DNA of 64,000 nucleotides from Chloroflexia bacterium SDU3-3 (GTDB lineage Bacteria > Chloroflexota > Chloroflexia > Chloroflexales > Roseiflexaceae): NCBI GenBank assembly GCA_009268125.1, contig WBOU01000016.1:1-64000 (forward strand). Reading direction: 5' to 3'. The notes under the pieces are model-generated. The model searched no databases. It was given only the letters and a program-made list of their open reading frames with translations, and was not told where the DNA came from. The stretch's first letter is position 1. Every line of letters begins with the position of its first letter. Position numbers and translations under genes: made by a program. Of the stretch, positions 1 to 8,896 are shown one piece after another.

Positions 1-190
1 GGGCATGCACCACCATCCAAAAATGACCACTATCGACGAAGGCGCACCCAAGCCGAACGAATACCAACGCACCGTTTCGCTAAAACGGCCTCGGAACACC
101 CGATAAAGTGACACCATGTGAGGGCATGGCCCCTTGCAGTGATCGAGGGACAAGAGCCCCTGCTGCCACCCGCGCAGGGCATCCACCCAC
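1..190 (-). repeat. Family A intergenic repeat, partial copy at window edge
   Basis: This stretch matches other gene-free regions of the window nearly word for word, best at about 40960-41080. Shared text includes the TTTCGCTAAAACGG block, the CTCGGAACACCCGATAAAG block and the conserved end AGTGACACCATGTGAGGG. In the orientation where the element begins CCCTCACATGGTGTCAC this copy lies on the minus strand. No gene is visible in 1-284; the last 90 bases are GC-rich and unremarkable. Confidence 0.75.
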
Positions 191-284
191 CCGCCACGAG
201 AAACCTCTCTGGTGAATGAGGTAACCTGCATCGGGCCGCCCGCGCAGCGCTGCACGCAGTGCCTGTGGGCGGCCCGGCCCCGCC

Positions 285-845
285 CTACCCCAGCGCCACG
301 CGGTAGCGCAGCGTTTCCGTCCCGCCCATCGACGCCGGGCGGTTGAAGCGCTCCACCAGCACGCCGCCGTTGGCCTCGATCACCCGCTGCGAGGCGATGT
401 TGCCGGGGTCGGTGGTCAGCTCCACATACTCGCGCAGGCCCTCGGCGCGGGCCAGCGGCAGCAGCAGGGCCAGCGCCCGCGTGGCGTAGCCCCGCCGCCG
501 CTTCCAGGCCACCACGCTATAGCCCACGTGCCCCAGCACGTGCGGCGGCAGCGCGGCGGTGCCCGGCTGCCAGCGCAGGTTGATCGCGCCGCAGAACGCG
601 CCATCCCACATCCACAGCGCCACCCCCGGCAGCCGGTTCACCTGCGAGCCATCCGGCAGGGTGATCGGCCCGCCCGCCGCCTCGCGGTCGACCTTGCTGC
701 GCACAAACGCCGCCGCGTCGGCCCCGATCCGCGCCAGCTCCTCCTGCGCCGCCTCGGGGCGCATGGTGTTGGGCGACCAGCCCCGGCGCAGCGCATCCAC
801 ATAGCCGGGCAGATACGCCTCGGCAGGCCAGACAAGCTCGAACAT
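285..845 (-). CDS. GNAT-family N-acetyltransferase
   Basis: A 186-residue protein of the GCN5-related acetyltransferase type, which moves an acetyl group from acetyl-CoA to an amine. The C-terminal half shows the family pattern: a hydrophobic strand (GHVGYSVVAW), a basic pyrophosphate-binding loop (KRRRGYATRAL), then ELTTDPGNIASQRVIEANGG, the usual 'N..S..V.E..G' helix. The start is placed at MFELVW, six codons inside the longest frame, because AAAGGAGGTGG lies just upstream of it. It runs divergently from tag. The acceptor substrate cannot be told from sequence; small-molecule and ribosomal-protein acetylation are both possible. Confidence 0.8.
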   Translation of the reverse strand: MFELVWPAEAYLPGYVDALRRGWSPNTMRPEAAQEELARIGADAAAFVRSKVDREAAGGPITLPDGSQVNRLPGVALWMWDGAFCGAINLRWQPGTAALPPHVLGHVGYSVVAWKRRRGYATRALALLLPLARAEGLREYVELTTDPGNIASQRVIEANGGVLVERFNRPASMGGTETLRYRVALG

Positions 846-994
846 CGGCCACCTCCTTTGCATGGTGCGCAGTCTAGCACCCTGCGGGCCAACCTAGCTC
901 GCCCGCGCGGATGATCGCGCATCCGCCCTGGGCCGGATTGGCGCACCGTGCTATCATTGGGGTGGAAAATATGTTCGAGTGGAGGGGAGCGACC

Positions 995-1567
995 ATGGCA
1001 GACATACCCGAGCCGCAGCGCTGCGCCTGGGCGGGCGGCGACCCGCTGATGCAGCACTACCACGACACCGAGTGGGGCGTACCCGAGCGCGACAGCCGCG
1101 CCCTGTGGGAAAAGCTGATGCTCGACGGCTTCCAGGCCGGGCTATCGTGGCGCACCATCCTCCACAAGCGCGAGGCGTTCCGCCGCGCCTTCGAGGGCTT
1201 CAAGCCGGAGACCGTGGCGCAGTTTGGCCAGGCCGATGTCGAGCGGCTGCTGGGCGACGCGGGCATCGTGCGCTCGCGCGCCAAGATCGAGGGTGTGGTG
1301 CGCAACGCCCGCGCCTACCTGGCCATGCGCGACGCGGGCGAGGATTTCTCGACCTTTGTGTGGGGGATGGTCGGCGGCACGCCGCTGGACAACCCATGGG
1401 AGCGCGTCCAGCAGGTGCCCGCCAAGACCGCGCTCTCCGAGGCCATGTCCAAGGCGCTCAGGCAGCGCGGCTTCACCTTTGTCGGCCCGGTGATCGTCTA
1501 CGCCTGGATGCAGGCCACCGGCCTCGTCAACGACCACCAGGCTGCGTGCTTCGTACGCCAGCGCTAG
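995..1567 (+). CDS. tag: DNA-3-methyladenine glycosylase I
   Basis: A 190-residue base-excision repair enzyme that removes 3-methyladenine from alkylated DNA. The order of motifs is that of Tag: RCAWAGGDPLMQHYHDTEWG at the N terminus, GFQAGLSWRTIL after it, and VNDHQAACF at the C terminus. Cys10, His23, His181 and Cys185 fit the family's zinc site, and the length matches the usual 185-195 residues. The start at MADIPEP is chosen because GGAGGGGA sits 7 bases upstream; the frame is open further 5' but without a ribosome site. Its 3' end overlaps the 3' end of the convergent STAS gene by 41 bases. Confidence 0.93.
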   Translation: MADIPEPQRCAWAGGDPLMQHYHDTEWGVPERDSRALWEKLMLDGFQAGLSWRTILHKREAFRRAFEGFKPETVAQFGQADVERLLGDAGIVRSRAKIEGVVRNARAYLAMRDAGEDFSTFVWGMVGGTPLDNPWERVQQVPAKTALSEAMSKALRQRGFTFVGPVIVYAWMQATGLVNDHQAACFVRQR

Positions 1568-2663
1568 CCCCGCCCACCGTGGCCATGGCGTAGCGCACCG
1601 CCGACTGCAGGTTGGCCATAGTGTGCAGCTTGGTGGTGTCGATGCCCAGGCTCACCAAGAACTGCGCGCCCTCGGGGGCGATGCCCACGATGATCACATG
1701 CGCGCCCAGCAGCGAGCAGGCCTGCACCATGTTGATCAGCGCCTTGCCCGCCAGCATGTCCATCGTCTCGATGCCCGTCACATCCATCACGATCAGGCGG
1801 GCGCGCTGGCGCTCGATCTCGCTGAGCAGGTGGCGGTGCATCGCGCCAGCGCGCTGATCGTCGAAGATGCCCACCAGCGGGATGACCACCACCTGGGGCA
1901 GGATGGGCACCACCGGCGCGGCCTGGCGCACCATGTCGGCGCGCATGGCCTGCTTGCTGGCCTGCTCGCTGGCCAGCTGGGCCTCGCGCCGCTGCAGCTC
2001 GGCCACATTCGCGGCCATCGCCTCGTTCAGCTGCTGCTGGTGGGCCAGCAGCTGGTTCAGCTGCTGCAGGCTCTGCTCGCTGGCGACACGCGCCTGCGTG
2101 GCCTGCTCCAACGAGCGCCGCTCCTGCAGCGTCAGCACCGCAATCACCACCGACAGCACGATCATCACGCCGATCTGCAGCCCCAGGTTAAAGGTCAGGG
2201 CGCTACGGGTGGCCACCAGGGTCACCGGGATGCTGCCCGACAGCTGCAGCGCCGCCGTGACCCCTAGCGTGGCCGCGCTTACCACCGCGATGCTGATGGT
2301 GGCGATCGGGTTGCGCAGCACCAGCGCTGTGACGCACGGGCAGATCTGAAACAGCACCCAGGTGCCGCCGCCCAGCGTGCCGCTCAGCGGGTCGATCGCG
2401 GCGATCAGGAAGGTGATCGTGACGATCACCGCGAAGATGCAGGGCTGCACATAGCGCGTAGGCGCGAGAACGTAGAGCGCCGCCGTCGCGATCAGCGCCA
2501 GAGCCAGTATCCCGCTGGCCCAGTAGAGCTGCTGCGGATTTTGATCAGCGGGGTAGGCGAAGAATCCAGCCACAAATGCGATAATCTCAATAGCCAGAAA
2601 GAAGGCCGCCAGCAGACGGGTGCGCCGCACGAGGTCGAAGGCGGGTGAGTGCGATGCCGACAT
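1527..2663 (-). CDS. Membrane-anchored STAS-domain protein (RsbR/anti-anti-sigma type)
   Basis: A 378-residue protein in three parts. Residues about 15-180 hold five or six hydrophobic helices. Residues 180-245 are Gln/Glu/Ala-rich and look like a coiled coil. Residues 255-360 form a STAS domain with the typical stretch VMDVTGIETMD, where the Thr is in the position phosphorylated in RsbR/RsbS and SpoIIAA proteins. STAS proteins of this form act as platforms or switches in stress and partner-switching signalling; here the sensor part is a membrane bundle rather than a globin or PAS domain. No kinase or phosphatase partner is adjacent. An AAAGGA site precedes the start. The 3' end overlaps tag. 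Confidence 0.8.
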   Translation of the reverse strand: MSASHSPAFDLVRRTRLLAAFFLAIEIIAFVAGFFAYPADQNPQQLYWASGILALALIATAALYVLAPTRYVQPCIFAVIVTITFLIAAIDPLSGTLGGGTWVLFQICPCVTALVLRNPIATISIAVVSAATLGVTAALQLSGSIPVTLVATRSALTFNLGLQIGVMIVLSVVIAVLTLQERRSLEQATQARVASEQSLQQLNQLLAHQQQLNEAMAANVAELQRREAQLASEQASKQAMRADMVRQAAPVVPILPQVVVIPLVGIFDDQRAGAMHRHLLSEIERQRARLIVMDVTGIETMDMLAGKALINMVQACSLLGAHVIIVGIAPEGAQFLVSLGIDTTKLHTMANLQSAVRYAMATVGGASAGVRSTQPGGR

Positions 2664-2814
2664 AAGCGCTTATTCCTTTGCAGCCGTAACCGTACGGGTA
2701 GTGTACAAAAGTAAAGCGGTTCTGGCAAGCCTGCGCGGGGCTATTTGTTAAAATATCGTGGAATGAGTTTTCCTAGCCTCGTGGAAAGCTGTGTTTTTTT
2801 TCACATTACTGCCC

Positions 2815-2843
2815 TTTACATTTAATTTCAGGAGAGATATAAT
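2815..2843 (+). promoter_or_regulatory. Near-consensus sigma-70 promoter with palindrome over the -10
   Basis: TTTACA at 2815-2820, a 17-base spacer, and TATAAT at 2838-2843. The -10 lies inside the dyad AGAGATATAATCTCT (about 2833-2847), a possible operator. Expected transcription start is near 2850. It drives the short leader and the zinc-ribbon gene at 2935. Confidence 0.75.
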
Positions 2844-2888
2844 CTCTTGTGTAACGAAACCACTACAAAACACATCCGGCAACTGATG

Positions 2889-2916
2889 CCGATCTTGCGG
2901 CAAGATCGGTCTTTTT
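2889..2916 (+). terminator. Intrinsic terminator inside the leader of the zinc-ribbon gene
   Basis: CCGATCTTGC pairs perfectly with GCAAGATCGG (2889-2909), followed by TCTTTTT. It lies between the promoter at 2815 and the start codon at 2935, so it either ends a small RNA of roughly 65 nt or works as an attenuator. Confidence 0.7.
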
Positions 2917-2934
2917 ATGCCTTAGGAGGCACCT

Positions 2935-3147
2935 ATGTTGCAGCGCGAGACCCCCAACACCCCCCAGGTCTATCTCTGTCCTACCTGTGCCTGCAAGCTC
3001 CACGCCGAGGGAGAGCTGCTTGTATGCGCCAAGCATGGCGCGTTTTTTGCCTATGGGCCACACCTGCTCGTGCGTGCGCCGAGCAAGGCCCCGCGCGTGC
3101 AGGAGGCATCGATGCCCTGGGAGATCAACGCCGCGCAGCCGCGCTAG
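2935..3147 (+). CDS. Small zinc-ribbon-like protein, function unknown
   Basis: A 70-residue protein with CPTCACKLHAEGELLVCAKH near residues 15-34. CPTC plus the later Cys and His could hold one zinc ion. Beyond that I do not recognise a family. The start is well supported by TTAGGAGG six bases upstream. It has its own strong promoter and a terminator hairpin in its leader, unusual for so small a gene here. A GC hairpin with TTTT follows the gene at 3221-3244. Confidence 0.6.
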   Translation: MLQRETPNTPQVYLCPTCACKLHAEGELLVCAKHGAFFAYGPHLLVRAPSKAPRVQEASMPWEINAAQPR

Positions 3148-3220
3148 GCTGCCCGCCCGATCTGGCGCAGGCCCCATGCGGGCCATCCGTTGCCATACCA
3201 GCTATCGCGGTGGGTCTATC

Positions 3221-3244
3221 GCCCGCTCGTTCGAGTGGGCTTTT
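3221..3244 (+). terminator. Probable terminator after the zinc-ribbon gene
   Basis: GCCCGCTCG pairs with CGAGTGGGC (one G-T pair) across a two-base loop and is followed by TTTT. Confidence 0.55.
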
Positions 3245-3324
3245 GCGCTCGCCTACGATGCCGCGCCCCACGCGATAGATCCGTGCAGCAGAACACGATC
3301 GCGCTTCAGCTGTGACAAATAATC

Positions 3325-3357
3325 CGAAGGGCCAGGGGAACATCCCCTGGCCCTTCG
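3325..3357 (-). terminator. Strong terminator hairpin of the TPM gene
   Basis: A 14-bp perfect stem, CGAAGGGCCAGGGG with CCCCTGGCCCTTCG, loop of five. On the minus strand it follows the stop of the 3371-6262 gene. Confidence 0.7.
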
Positions 3358-3370
3358 CGCTGTGCGCTGC

Positions 3371-6262
3371 CTACCAGCCGCCGTCGCCGCCGCCGCCGCT
3401 ATCGCCGCCGCCGCCGCCCCAGTCGCCGCCGCCGCCGCCGCCGCTGCCCCAGCTGTCGTCGCTGCCGCCGCTGCCCCAGCTGCTGCCGCCGCTATCGCCG
3501 CTGCTGCTGCCGCCCCAGCTGCCGCCCCAGCCGCTGCCGCCGTGATGGTGGTGGCTGCCGCCGCCAAGCATCGAGCCGATCACCACGCCGCCGACAAAGT
3601 CGCCCATGCCGCCGCCGCGCTGCCCGCCGTAGCCGCCATAGCCGCCATAGCCGCCGTAGCCGCCCTGGTTGGCGTAGCTGCGGAACAGGCTGTCGGCGCT
3701 CTGCGCGTTTCGCTCGGCCTCCTGCGCGTTAGCGATCGCCTGCTGGGCCTCGGCCTCGGTGCGCACCGTGCCGATGCCGCTCATCAGCGCGTGGGCGCGC
3801 TCCAGCAGCTGGATACCCTCGGAGTTGCGCGGGATCATGTTGCTGTTGGTCTGCATCGAGCGCTCGGCCTGCTGGATGGCCAGCGTCGCCCGCTGCGCAT
3901 GCTGGTTCACCTGGGCGCGGATCTGCTCCACCGCCTGGAACTCGTTGTAGGCCTGCTGGTAGACCATGCCTGCGCTGTCGGCGAGCTTGCTGAAGCGATC
4001 CTGGGCCTGCCGCAGCGCGCTCGCGCGGGCATCCTCCTGGGCGCGCTCCGCCGCCGCGATCGCCTGCTCGGCCTGCTGCGCCTCCTGCTGGGCGCGCTGG
4101 AAGGCCGCGCTGGTGTCCGACGAGAGGTCGCCGGGGTGCAGCTGGGTGAAGTGGGTGAGCCGCTGCAGCTCGCCCAGCGCCAGCTGGCGGGCGGTGGCCA
4201 CCTGATCGCGCAGCTTGTCCATCGCGTCGAACTCGCCCTGGGCCTGGGCCAGCGCGTCGTCGGCCAGGCGGTTGGCCTCCTGGGCCTGCTTCACCAGCGC
4301 GATCCAGTCGGGCTTGGGCTGCGCGGCCTCGGCCTGGGCCGTGGCCAGCAGCTGCTCGGCCTGGCGCAGCGCCTGCTCGGGGGCCTTGCCCACATCGGCG
4401 TCATTCTCGCGGATGTACTGCCAGCCCTTCTCGATATCGGCCTGCGCCATATCGATCTCTTTGCGCGCGGCCACCTGCGCGGCCTTCAGGTCGTTCAATC
4501 GCTGGGTGATGGTATCGATCAGCGTGCGCGCTCGTTCGATCTCCTGCTCGGCGGCGTCGATATCCAGCTTCGCGCCGTAGAAATCCTGGTCCTCGCCAGC
4601 GTTGCGGGCCTTCGCTCGCTCCCACAGCGCCTTGGCGCGGGCCGCCGCCGCCTGGGCCTCGCTGCCGTTGCCGCGGATGTCGCTCCACGTGCTCTCGGCG
4701 TATTCGTCCACCTCGTCGAAGGCCACGCGGCCCTGCTCGATATGGGCCGGAAGCTGGCCGCCAGCCTGCTCGACCTGGGCCAGCCGCTTCTCGTTCTCGC
4801 GCTGGAGCGCGGGCATGCCGCCGCCGCGACCCACGCCCTCGGCGATCAAGGCCTCGACCTGGGCCAGCGGCTCGGCTGCGGCCTGCGCGCCCTTGCTCTG
4901 CAGCGCCAGCGCAGCGATCACCAGCTCGCTCTCGGCCTCAGAGAACGCGTCGAGGCCTGCCTGGGTCTTGTAGCCCTGCGTAGCCACCTGCTGGGCGTCG
5001 GCGCGGCCCGCCGAGATCTGCTCGCGCAGCGCGGCGAAGCGCCCCACCAGCTCGCCCAGGCCCTTGGCCGTGGCCTCGGCCTCCTGCGCGGCCTGGGAGG
5101 CCTCGGCGCTGTGGTGCTCGGCAAATAGCTGCTCGGCGCGGGCGATCTGCTCGCTGGCCTCGCGCGCCACCGCCTGCGGCTTGTCGAAGTCGCCTAGGCT
5201 GGCGGCCTGATCGACCACGGCCTGGGTGGCCTGCTTGGCCTTGGCGATGGCCTGCGGCACAGCGGCGTTGATCTTGTCCAGCTCGTCGCGGCGCTCGTTG
5301 GCCTGGGCCAGCTGGGCGCGGGCCTGCTCGATCTGCGCGGCTGCCGCCGCGTAGGCCGTGGCCAGCTCCTCGTACAGCTCGGGGGTGAGGCTGCTGGCCT
5401 CTTTGCCGCGCACACGCTCCTCGGCGGCGGCGTAGTGCTCCTGAGCCTCGGCGTAGGCCGCCTCGGCCTCCTGCTGCAGCCCGGTGATGTGCTTCACGTC
5501 GGCGGGCAGATAGGAGATGCGGTCGTACTGCGCCTTCTCCTTTGCATCCTGGAACAGCGGCAACGTATCGGCGATAGCAGCGCCCGCCTGCTTGCGGTTA
5601 TCCTCGTATTTCTCTCGCGCGCTGGCCACCACCTTCTGCTTACCCTGGCTCTTCTTCATCGAGTTGTAGGCCAAGGCCCCGCCGCCCACCAGCACGCCGC
5701 CGCCCAGCAGCCAGGGCCAGGCCGACCCATCGCTGGAGCTGCTGCTGCTGCCCACCGTGCCGGTGCTGCCGCTGCTGGTGCTGGCGCTTCCGCTGCTGGT
5801 GCCCGCCGAGCCAACCGCGCTGTTGATCGACTCAAGGGTATCGACCACGGCCTGGGTGAAATCGCCCGCTTTGAGGCCGCTGTTCAGATCGTTGGTGCGG
5901 ATAGTCTCGTAGCGGTTGTTGGTGCCCAGGGCCTTGGCCCAGTCATCGCCATAGCGGATGGCGCTGTACGACTTGCCAAAGCCGATAAAGATCGCGATCA
6001 TCTCGTCGCGCACCTGGCCGTTGCTGCGAGCCAGGTTGTCGGCGATCAAATACTGTTTAAAGGTCGACTCGTTGCCGTTGTTGGCGGTGTAGATGGCCAC
6101 CAGCGCGCCGCGCTGCATCAGCGGCTGGGCAGCCTCGGCCACCCTTGCGCGGTCGAGCTTGCCCGCATCGTCTTTGAAATAGAGCTGCCCCTGCGCAAAT
6201 GCCGGTGAGGCAAGCAGTATCAACAGCCCTATGGCCGCAAGCAGTCGTACAAGTTTGCGCAC
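3371..6262 (-). CDS. Secreted TPM-domain protein with long coiled coil and Gly-rich tail
   Basis: A 963-residue protein. Residues 1-23 are a signal peptide ending ASPAFA. Residues about 25-150 resemble a TPM domain (the YgcG/Psb32-like fold). A Ser/Thr/Gly linker follows, then one membrane helix (WPWLLGGGVLVGGGALAY) near residue 180. Roughly residues 205-870 are Ala/Gln/Glu-rich heptad-like helices. The tail carries GGYGG repeats, a His run and a Gly/Ser/Trp/Asp stretch ending GGW. TPM plus a Gly-rich C terminus is known from YgcG-like proteins; the 650-residue coiled-coil insert is unusual. Likely anchored in the membrane and exposed. Function unknown. A 14-bp terminator stem follows. Confidence 0.7.
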   Translation of the reverse strand: MRKLVRLLAAIGLLILLASPAFAQGQLYFKDDAGKLDRARVAEAAQPLMQRGALVAIYTANNGNESTFKQYLIADNLARSNGQVRDEMIAIFIGFGKSYSAIRYGDDWAKALGTNNRYETIRTNDLNSGLKAGDFTQAVVDTLESINSAVGSAGTSSGSASTSSGSTGTVGSSSSSSDGSAWPWLLGGGVLVGGGALAYNSMKKSQGKQKVVASAREKYEDNRKQAGAAIADTLPLFQDAKEKAQYDRISYLPADVKHITGLQQEAEAAYAEAQEHYAAAEERVRGKEASSLTPELYEELATAYAAAAAQIEQARAQLAQANERRDELDKINAAVPQAIAKAKQATQAVVDQAASLGDFDKPQAVAREASEQIARAEQLFAEHHSAEASQAAQEAEATAKGLGELVGRFAALREQISAGRADAQQVATQGYKTQAGLDAFSEAESELVIAALALQSKGAQAAAEPLAQVEALIAEGVGRGGGMPALQRENEKRLAQVEQAGGQLPAHIEQGRVAFDEVDEYAESTWSDIRGNGSEAQAAAARAKALWERAKARNAGEDQDFYGAKLDIDAAEQEIERARTLIDTITQRLNDLKAAQVAARKEIDMAQADIEKGWQYIRENDADVGKAPEQALRQAEQLLATAQAEAAQPKPDWIALVKQAQEANRLADDALAQAQGEFDAMDKLRDQVATARQLALGELQRLTHFTQLHPGDLSSDTSAAFQRAQQEAQQAEQAIAAAERAQEDARASALRQAQDRFSKLADSAGMVYQQAYNEFQAVEQIRAQVNQHAQRATLAIQQAERSMQTNSNMIPRNSEGIQLLERAHALMSGIGTVRTEAEAQQAIANAQEAERNAQSADSLFRSYANQGGYGGYGGYGGYGGQRGGGMGDFVGGVVIGSMLGGGSHHHHGGSGWGGSWGGSSSGDSGGSSWGSGGSDDSWGSGGGGGGDWGGGGGDSGGGGDGGW

Positions 6263-7495
6263 GCGAGAACTCCTTTTCCTCAGTGGTTCGCCTACTATTG
6301 CCTGTCTTTGATGTCTAAGACTGAGCTATATCTTTCTCGGGGGCCACGCCCTCAGTGCCCTGCTCTACACTCCGTGCGTTTCCCAAGCACCTAGGGCTAC
6401 ACTATCTGATACGAGTGAAGCATACGAAAAGTTCCTTTTGCATCATCCGTTCCAGCATAGCACACCTGCCCAAGCCGCCGCTTGGCTTTCGGCACGCCTC
6501 ATCCACGCCCTCGTGGTATTCGTCCCCTTGGTGCCTTGGTGCCTTGGTGCCTTGGTGGTGAATGGTGCGCCTTTCCCCGCGCGTCTTCAAAACTTCATGG
6601 TGATGGCTCTTGGATAGTGGTGGATGCCCTACGCGGGCGGCACCTAGGGGCCTGCCCCTAGCAACCCCGCAAGGGGATGCAACCCCTTCCATGGTGTCAC
6701 GTTGTACGACATTTCAAGGCTTTTTTGGCACCCATGCCCGATCGACTTCCGGTGCGATGCATTGCGATCATCGTATCCGACCCGATGATCGCAATGATTC
6801 ACCACGGGTGTAGGGGCGGACCTCGTGTCCGCCCCAGCGCGATGCGCCGCGTTCATCGCACCTCCATTCGATGCTCACGGCGCGTTCCGATGCGTGCCGT
6901 GAGCCTGCATCGCCTGCATCGCAGGGGCATTCGATGCAGGCGATGCAATGCGGCGTGGGCGGACACGAGGTCCGCCCCTACGGCAATGATGGCGTCGCGC
7001 GCATCCCAATCGCTGCCAGTGGCAACCAGCGGTCATGTCCCGGCACGCGGTTTTGCACCATGTGCCGTTTCCAGCGGCCCCACGCAAAAAAGTGATACCT
7101 GCTGAGGGTGCAACCCCCTTCAATCTCCCAATGTTCGGCGTTCCTATGCCATTCGCTGGCAGCTAGTGTTCATGCATATGGCCATCAAAACATCAGTGGA
7201 ACCTTCGCCGCATGGAAAAAGTGAGATGATGCGCTGCGATCATAGCTTGACGCACATTGCTTGTGGAAAACGCTAGTAGATAGAGCCAGGTTTTGGGCAT
7301 GAGCTAGCACCTAGTTTTGCTTTCTGTACCGCATTCAGATGCACCATATAAAAACCAACACTTGTTGAGACTTTGGTACCTTGGAATAGTGCATTTCTCC
7401 CCTTCGTGCCTTCGAGTCTTCGTGGTATTCGTTCCCTTGTCCCCTTGGTGTCTTGGTGGTAAGCCCATGTTGCCCCAATCAGGTACGCCTCGGCC
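6263..7495. repeat. Gene-free 1.2-kb repeat block (families A, B and C)
   Basis: No credible gene is present. It holds four direct copies of CCTTGGTG at 6526-6557 (family B), a partial family A copy at about 6600-6735, a REPIN-like family C inverted pair at 6811-6982, a second partial family A copy at about 7100-7235 containing GCATATGGCCATCAAAAC, and family B text (CTTGGTGTCTTGGTGGTAA) at about 7430-7462. The block separates the convergent-side ends of the TPM and MocR genes. Confidence 0.75.
6811..6982. repeat. REPIN-like inverted pair (family C)
   Basis: GTAGGGGCGGACCTCGTGTC at the left end and its reverse complement at the right end (CGAGGTCCGCCCCTAC) flank about 120 bases rich in GATGC/GCATC words. 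The copy at 47617-47780 has the same plan. Confidence 0.7.
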
Positions 7496-8896
7496 CTAGG
7501 GCAGGCCCAGCCGGGTCAGCCGCGCCACACCCTCGGCGATCTGCGGCTCGCTCAGGTGGCCATAGCCGAAGATCAGCTTGTCGCGGTGGTCGCTGGCGAT
7601 GGCGTGCTGGGCCACCGGGTGCAGCCGCAGGCCCTGCGCGGCCTGCCCCGCCAGCCACACGGCATCAAAATGACGCCCGGGCCACGCCACCGCCACATGG
7701 ATGCCGGTCGAGGCCCCCCACACACGGTGCTGGCCGGGGAAGTGGGCCTCCAGCGCGGCTAGCAGCGCATCGCGGCGGCGGCGGTAGGCCTGTTTCACCA
7801 CGCGGATATGGCGGTCGAGGTGGCCCTGGTCGATAAACTGGGCCAGCACCAGATGGTCGAGCGCGGGCGAGTGCAGGTCGGTCTGCCACTTGGCCTGCCG
7901 CGCCGCCGCCACCAGCGCGGGCGGCACGATCATGTAGCCCAGGCGCAGCGCGGGCGCGAGGATCTTGCTGAGCGTGCCGATGTAGATCACCTGCTCGGGG
8001 GCCAGGCCCTGCAGCGCGGGCACCGGCGCGCCATGGTAGCGTATCTCGCTGTCGTAGTCGTCCTCGATGATCAGGCTACCGCGCTCCTGGGCCAGCTGCA
8101 CCAGGGCCAGCCGCCGCGCGATGGGCAGCACGCCGCCCAGCGGGAACTGGTGCGAGGGCGTGACGTGGACCAGCCGGGGCCGCAGCGTGGCTGGCAGGCC
8201 TGCCAGGGTGATTCCGTGCTCGTCCACCGCCGCTGGCCACAGCTGCGCGCCCAGCGCGGCGTAGCGCCGCTGGATATCCACCGCCATCGGGTCTTCGGCC
8301 AGCACGGTGTCGCCTGGGCGGATGCACAGCTCGCCCGCGATCGCGAAGGCCTGGGCCGCTCCCGTGGTCATGATGATCTGGTCGGGGTGGCAGCGCACCC
8401 CGCGCGTGCGCCCGAGGTAGCCGCACAGCGACTGGCGCACGGCCAGGTGGCCCTCGGGCGGGCCGTAGCCCCACGGCGCGGCCCCCTGGTCGCGGCATAT
8501 GGCCTGAAACAGCCGACCCCAGGTGGCGCGTGGGATCAGCTCCAGCGCCGGGGTGCCCGCGCGGAAGTCGACCAGGCCGGGCGGGGCAGGCGGCGCGGGC
8601 GGCGGGGCAGGCGGCGCGGGCGGCGCGGGGTGCAGCAGCCCAGGGGCGACCCGCATCCCCGACTGCGGGCGGCTCTCCAGGTAGCCCTCGGCCAGCAGCT
8701 GATCGTAGGCGGCCAGCACCAGGTTGCGCGAGACACCCAGGCTGGTGGCCAAGGCCCGCGATGAGGGCACACGCTCGCCTGCGCGCAGCCCGCCCTGGTG
8801 GATGCGCTCGCGGATCTGCCAGTACATCTGCCGCCACAGCGGCTCGGCAGCGGCGCGGTCAAGCGTCAGCAGCAGCTCCAATGCTTCGTCTCTCAA
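7496..8896 (-). CDS. MocR/PdxR-type transcriptional regulator (GntR HTH fused to aminotransferase)
   Basis: A 466-residue fusion. Residues about 10-80 form a GntR winged helix (IRERIHQGGLRAGERVPSSR, ALATSLGVSRNLVLAAYDQL). A Pro/Ala linker follows at about 85-105. The rest is a fold-type I aminotransferase domain with the PLP lysine in IGTLSKILAPALRLGYM. MocR proteins use PLP or a PLP-amino acid adduct as effector rather than as a catalyst and often control pyridoxine or amino acid genes. No PLP-synthesis gene is adjacent, so the target is not indicated; autoregulation is plausible. The gene is flanked on both sides by repeat blocks. Confidence 0.88.
   Translation of the reverse strand: MRDEALELLLTLDRAAAEPLWRQMYWQIRERIHQGGLRAGERVPSSRALATSLGVSRNLVLAAYDQLLAEGYLESRPQSGMRVAPGLLHPAPPAPPAPPPAPPAPPGLVDFRAGTPALELIPRATWGRLFQAICRDQGAAPWGYGPPEGHLAVRQSLCGYLGRTRGVRCHPDQIIMTTGAAQAFAIAGELCIRPGDTVLAEDPMAVDIQRRYAALGAQLWPAAVDEHGITLAGLPATLRPRLVHVTPSHQFPLGGVLPIARRLALVQLAQERGSLIIEDDYDSEIRYHGAPVPALQGLAPEQVIYIGTLSKILAPALRLGYMIVPPALVAAARQAKWQTDLHSPALDHLVLAQFIDQGHLDRHIRVVKQAYRRRRDALLAALEAHFPGQHRVWGASTGIHVAVAWPGRHFDAVWLAGQAAQGLRLHPVAQHAIASDHRDKLIFGYGHLSEPQIAEGVARLTRLGLP

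Noticed and set aside
3362-5128. A 588-codon open frame on the plus strand opposite the TPM gene
   Set aside because: It is the antisense shadow of a GC-rich Ala/Gln/Glu coiled-coil gene. It has no ribosome site, and its product is low-complexity Ala/Leu/Gly/Arg with no family motif.
6263-7495. Short hypothetical genes in the repeat block
   Set aside because: All frames are under 145 codons, coincide with repeated DNA found elsewhere, and lack ribosome sites.
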